From positions 1 to 5,694 of the forward strand of contig CAZCYE010000091.1 in NCBI GenBank assembly GCA_964502775.1: a stretch of 5,694 nucleotides of DNA, in the 5' to 3' direction. The position numbers and the translations under genes were made by a program. Below the pieces are notes generated by a model. That model was not told the DNA's origin, did not search any database, and saw only the letters and a program-made list of their open reading frames with translations. Source of the DNA: CAZCYE01 sp964502775. Lineage in GTDB: Bacteria > Actinomycetota > Acidimicrobiia > IMCC26256 > PALSA-555. Shown one piece after another: positions 4,969-5,694 of the stretch; position 1 is the first letter of the stretch, and each line of letters opens with the position of its first letter.

Positions 4969-5355
4969 TTACCGAGCTGCCGGTTGGAACAGCTCTACGA
5001 CGTTGCCCGACGGATCCTCGAGCAGGATCTGCTTGCCGCTGGGGCTGGTCACAATGTCGTTGCGGAAGGTCGCGCCGGCGTCGCGAAGTCGCCTCACGTC
5101 AGCGTCGATGTTGTCGACGACGAAGTGGATGCGGTTCCAACCACCCGGCCCGGGCTTGCGACCGTCGGGCATCGGACGCCCCGCTGAGCTCGCCGGCCCT
5201 GCGAGCAGCAGCCGCAGGTTCCCGCGCTTGACGTCGGCGAACGCGGGTGATGCGCTCGTCAAGAGCTCGAAGCCGAGCAGCTTGCTGTAGAAGGCGATCG
5301 CCTCGTCGACATCGTCGACCATGTAGCGGACGTTCACCATTTCATTGTTCGGCAT
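4969..5355 (-). CDS. VOC family protein (glyoxalase/bleomycin-resistance fold)
   Basis: The 128-aa protein has the usual length of a single two-module VOC protein. Module 1 (about residues 6-65) has VRYMVDDVDEAIAFYSKLLG, with the typical D-x-x-x-A-x-x-FY-x-x-LG pattern. Module 2 (about 72-126) has WNRIHFVVDNIDADVRRLRD and IVTSPSGKQILLEDPSGNVVELFQP, the standard closing motif. Likely metal ligands are His in RIHFVV and Glu in VVELFQP. The first-module ligand usually given by His is Arg (VRYMV), so the metal site may be incomplete. The substrate is not readable from sequence; possibilities include a dioxygenase, an isomerase-type enzyme or a drug-binding protein. The start is fixed by GAGGAGGT (5362-5369, minus strand) six bases upstream of the ATG. 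It follows a degraded coding stretch and the CDF gene on the same strand. Confidence 0.88.
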   Translation of the reverse strand: MPNNEMVNVRYMVDDVDEAIAFYSKLLGFELLTSASPAFADVKRGNLRLLLAGPASSAGRPMPDGRKPGPGGWNRIHFVVDNIDADVRRLRDAGATFRNDIVTSPSGKQILLEDPSGNVVELFQPAAR

Positions 5356-5547
5356 GTGTCGACCTCCTCGTCGATGGTTTGTCCAGCAGATGGAGCAGGA
5401 ACCCGATGCGCGTCTCGAGTTCGCCAGCGGTGCGTTCGAACGCGGGAAGGGTCGCCCGGTCGCTCAGGCCCTCGAGCGAATAGCGTTCCAGCCGACTGTG
5501 AAAAGCTCAACCCGGATCGCACGTCCGCGGGCCTGAGCCTGGAACAC
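5342..5547 (-). pseudogene. Scar of broken coding sequence upstream of the VOC gene
   Basis: Two overlapping minus-strand frames look like protein but neither is a whole gene. Frame A (GTG at 5547, stop at 5464-5466, 27 aa) reads FQAQARGRAIRVELFTVGW then NAI. This resembles the first cytoplasmic segment and helix start of actinobacterial CDF transporters (R-x-x-RLE-x-FT-x-x-WN). Frame B (open 5342-5506, no ATG or GTG, 54 aa) reads LERYSLEGLSDRATLPAFER then TAGELETRIGFLLHLLD, with good codon bias; I do not recognise it. It runs into the first 14 bases of the VOC gene. The best reading is a deletion or frameshift scar joining remnants of two genes. The rest of 5548-5597 shows nothing but the terminal-like motif. 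Confidence 0.4.
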
Positions 5548-5588
5548 CCTTTTAGTCAAGCAGCTGATGCTAGGCGGGTCGATCGGAC

Positions 5589-5605
5589 GGTAGTGGCTCA
5601 GTTTG
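5589..5605 (+). repeat. Near-copy of the element terminal motif outside the element
   Basis: ggtagtggctcagtttg matches the reverse complement of 2702-2718 at 16 of 17 positions, and matches the left end over gtgg-tcagtttg. It overlaps the stop codon of the CDF fragment (5598-5600) and lies next to the coding scar. It may be the end of a related, mostly deleted element or a coincidence. Confidence 0.4.
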
Positions 5606-5694
5606 AATGATCATGGTGGTGGTCGGCGGTGACGGTGGTCCACGCCTGCCAGGTGATCCGTAGGATCACGATCGTGATCGCGAGGCCGACGATC
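5598..5694 (-). CDS. CDF-family metal cation transporter, C-terminal end (partial)
   Basis: The last 31 residues of a gene entering from the right edge read IVGLAITIVILRITWQAWTT then VTADHHHDHSN and stop. The IVGL-x-IT-x-VILRITWQ-x-W helix resembles the sixth membrane helix of cation diffusion facilitator proteins, which export zinc or similar divalent metals using the proton gradient. The His/Asp-rich tail fits metal handling. The protein ends about ten residues after this helix, so it would lack the cytoplasmic C-terminal domain of canonical CDF proteins, as in the known short CDF group. Only a tail is visible, so the family call is tentative. Confidence 0.55.
   Translation of the reverse strand, partial: IVGLAITIVILRITWQAWTTVTADHHHDHSN

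Noticed and set aside
1..5694. tRNA, rRNA, CRISPR array or riboswitch
   Set aside because: No cloverleaf-type ends, regularly spaced repeats or known aptamer consensus were seen by eye.

Overview
The window is high-GC DNA with strongly G/C-biased third codon positions, many GTG starts and actinobacterial-style small proteins, so an actinomycete (phylum Actinomycetota) is the best guess. No ribosomal RNA, tRNA or other taxonomic marker is present, so nothing finer can be supported. All family assignments come from reading the sequence, not from searches.

Region 1, about 36-2735, looks like one mobile element of about 2.67 kb. It has 13-bp perfect terminal inverted repeats (50-62 and 2702-2714) and sits between two copies of an exact 20-bp direct repeat (36-55 and 2716-2735). 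Inside are an intact IS1-type DDE transposase on the minus strand and four other genes: a two-helix membrane protein, a probable DUF6941 protein, a small 'KREDF' basic protein and a small secreted protein. The transposase is tightly packed against its neighbours, with no IS end between them, so the other genes look like passengers of the same unit. A further copy of the terminal motif and a 9-bp-arm palindrome lie in the divergent promoter region between the transposase and the DUF6941 gene, a natural place for autoregulation. Removing the element plus one repeat copy joins an open frame across the insertion point, so it may have interrupted the 3' end of a gene whose 5' part lies left of the window.

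Region 2, 2736-4894, is ordinary chromosome. It holds a small Arg/Ala/Pro-rich protein, converging on a large exported peptidoglycan amidase (PGRP/Amidase_2 fold), and then a divergently transcribed 68-70 aa acidic protein. The amidase is unusual: a membrane hairpin carrying an internal lipobox sits between its two extracytoplasmic halves.

Region 3, 4895-5694, has a VOC (glyoxalase-fold) protein on the minus strand with a strong ribosome binding site. Upstream of it is a scar of broken coding sequence, and then the C-terminal end of a probable CDF-family metal cation transporter that enters from the right edge. A near-copy (16/17) of the mobile-element terminal motif overlaps the stop codon of that transporter.
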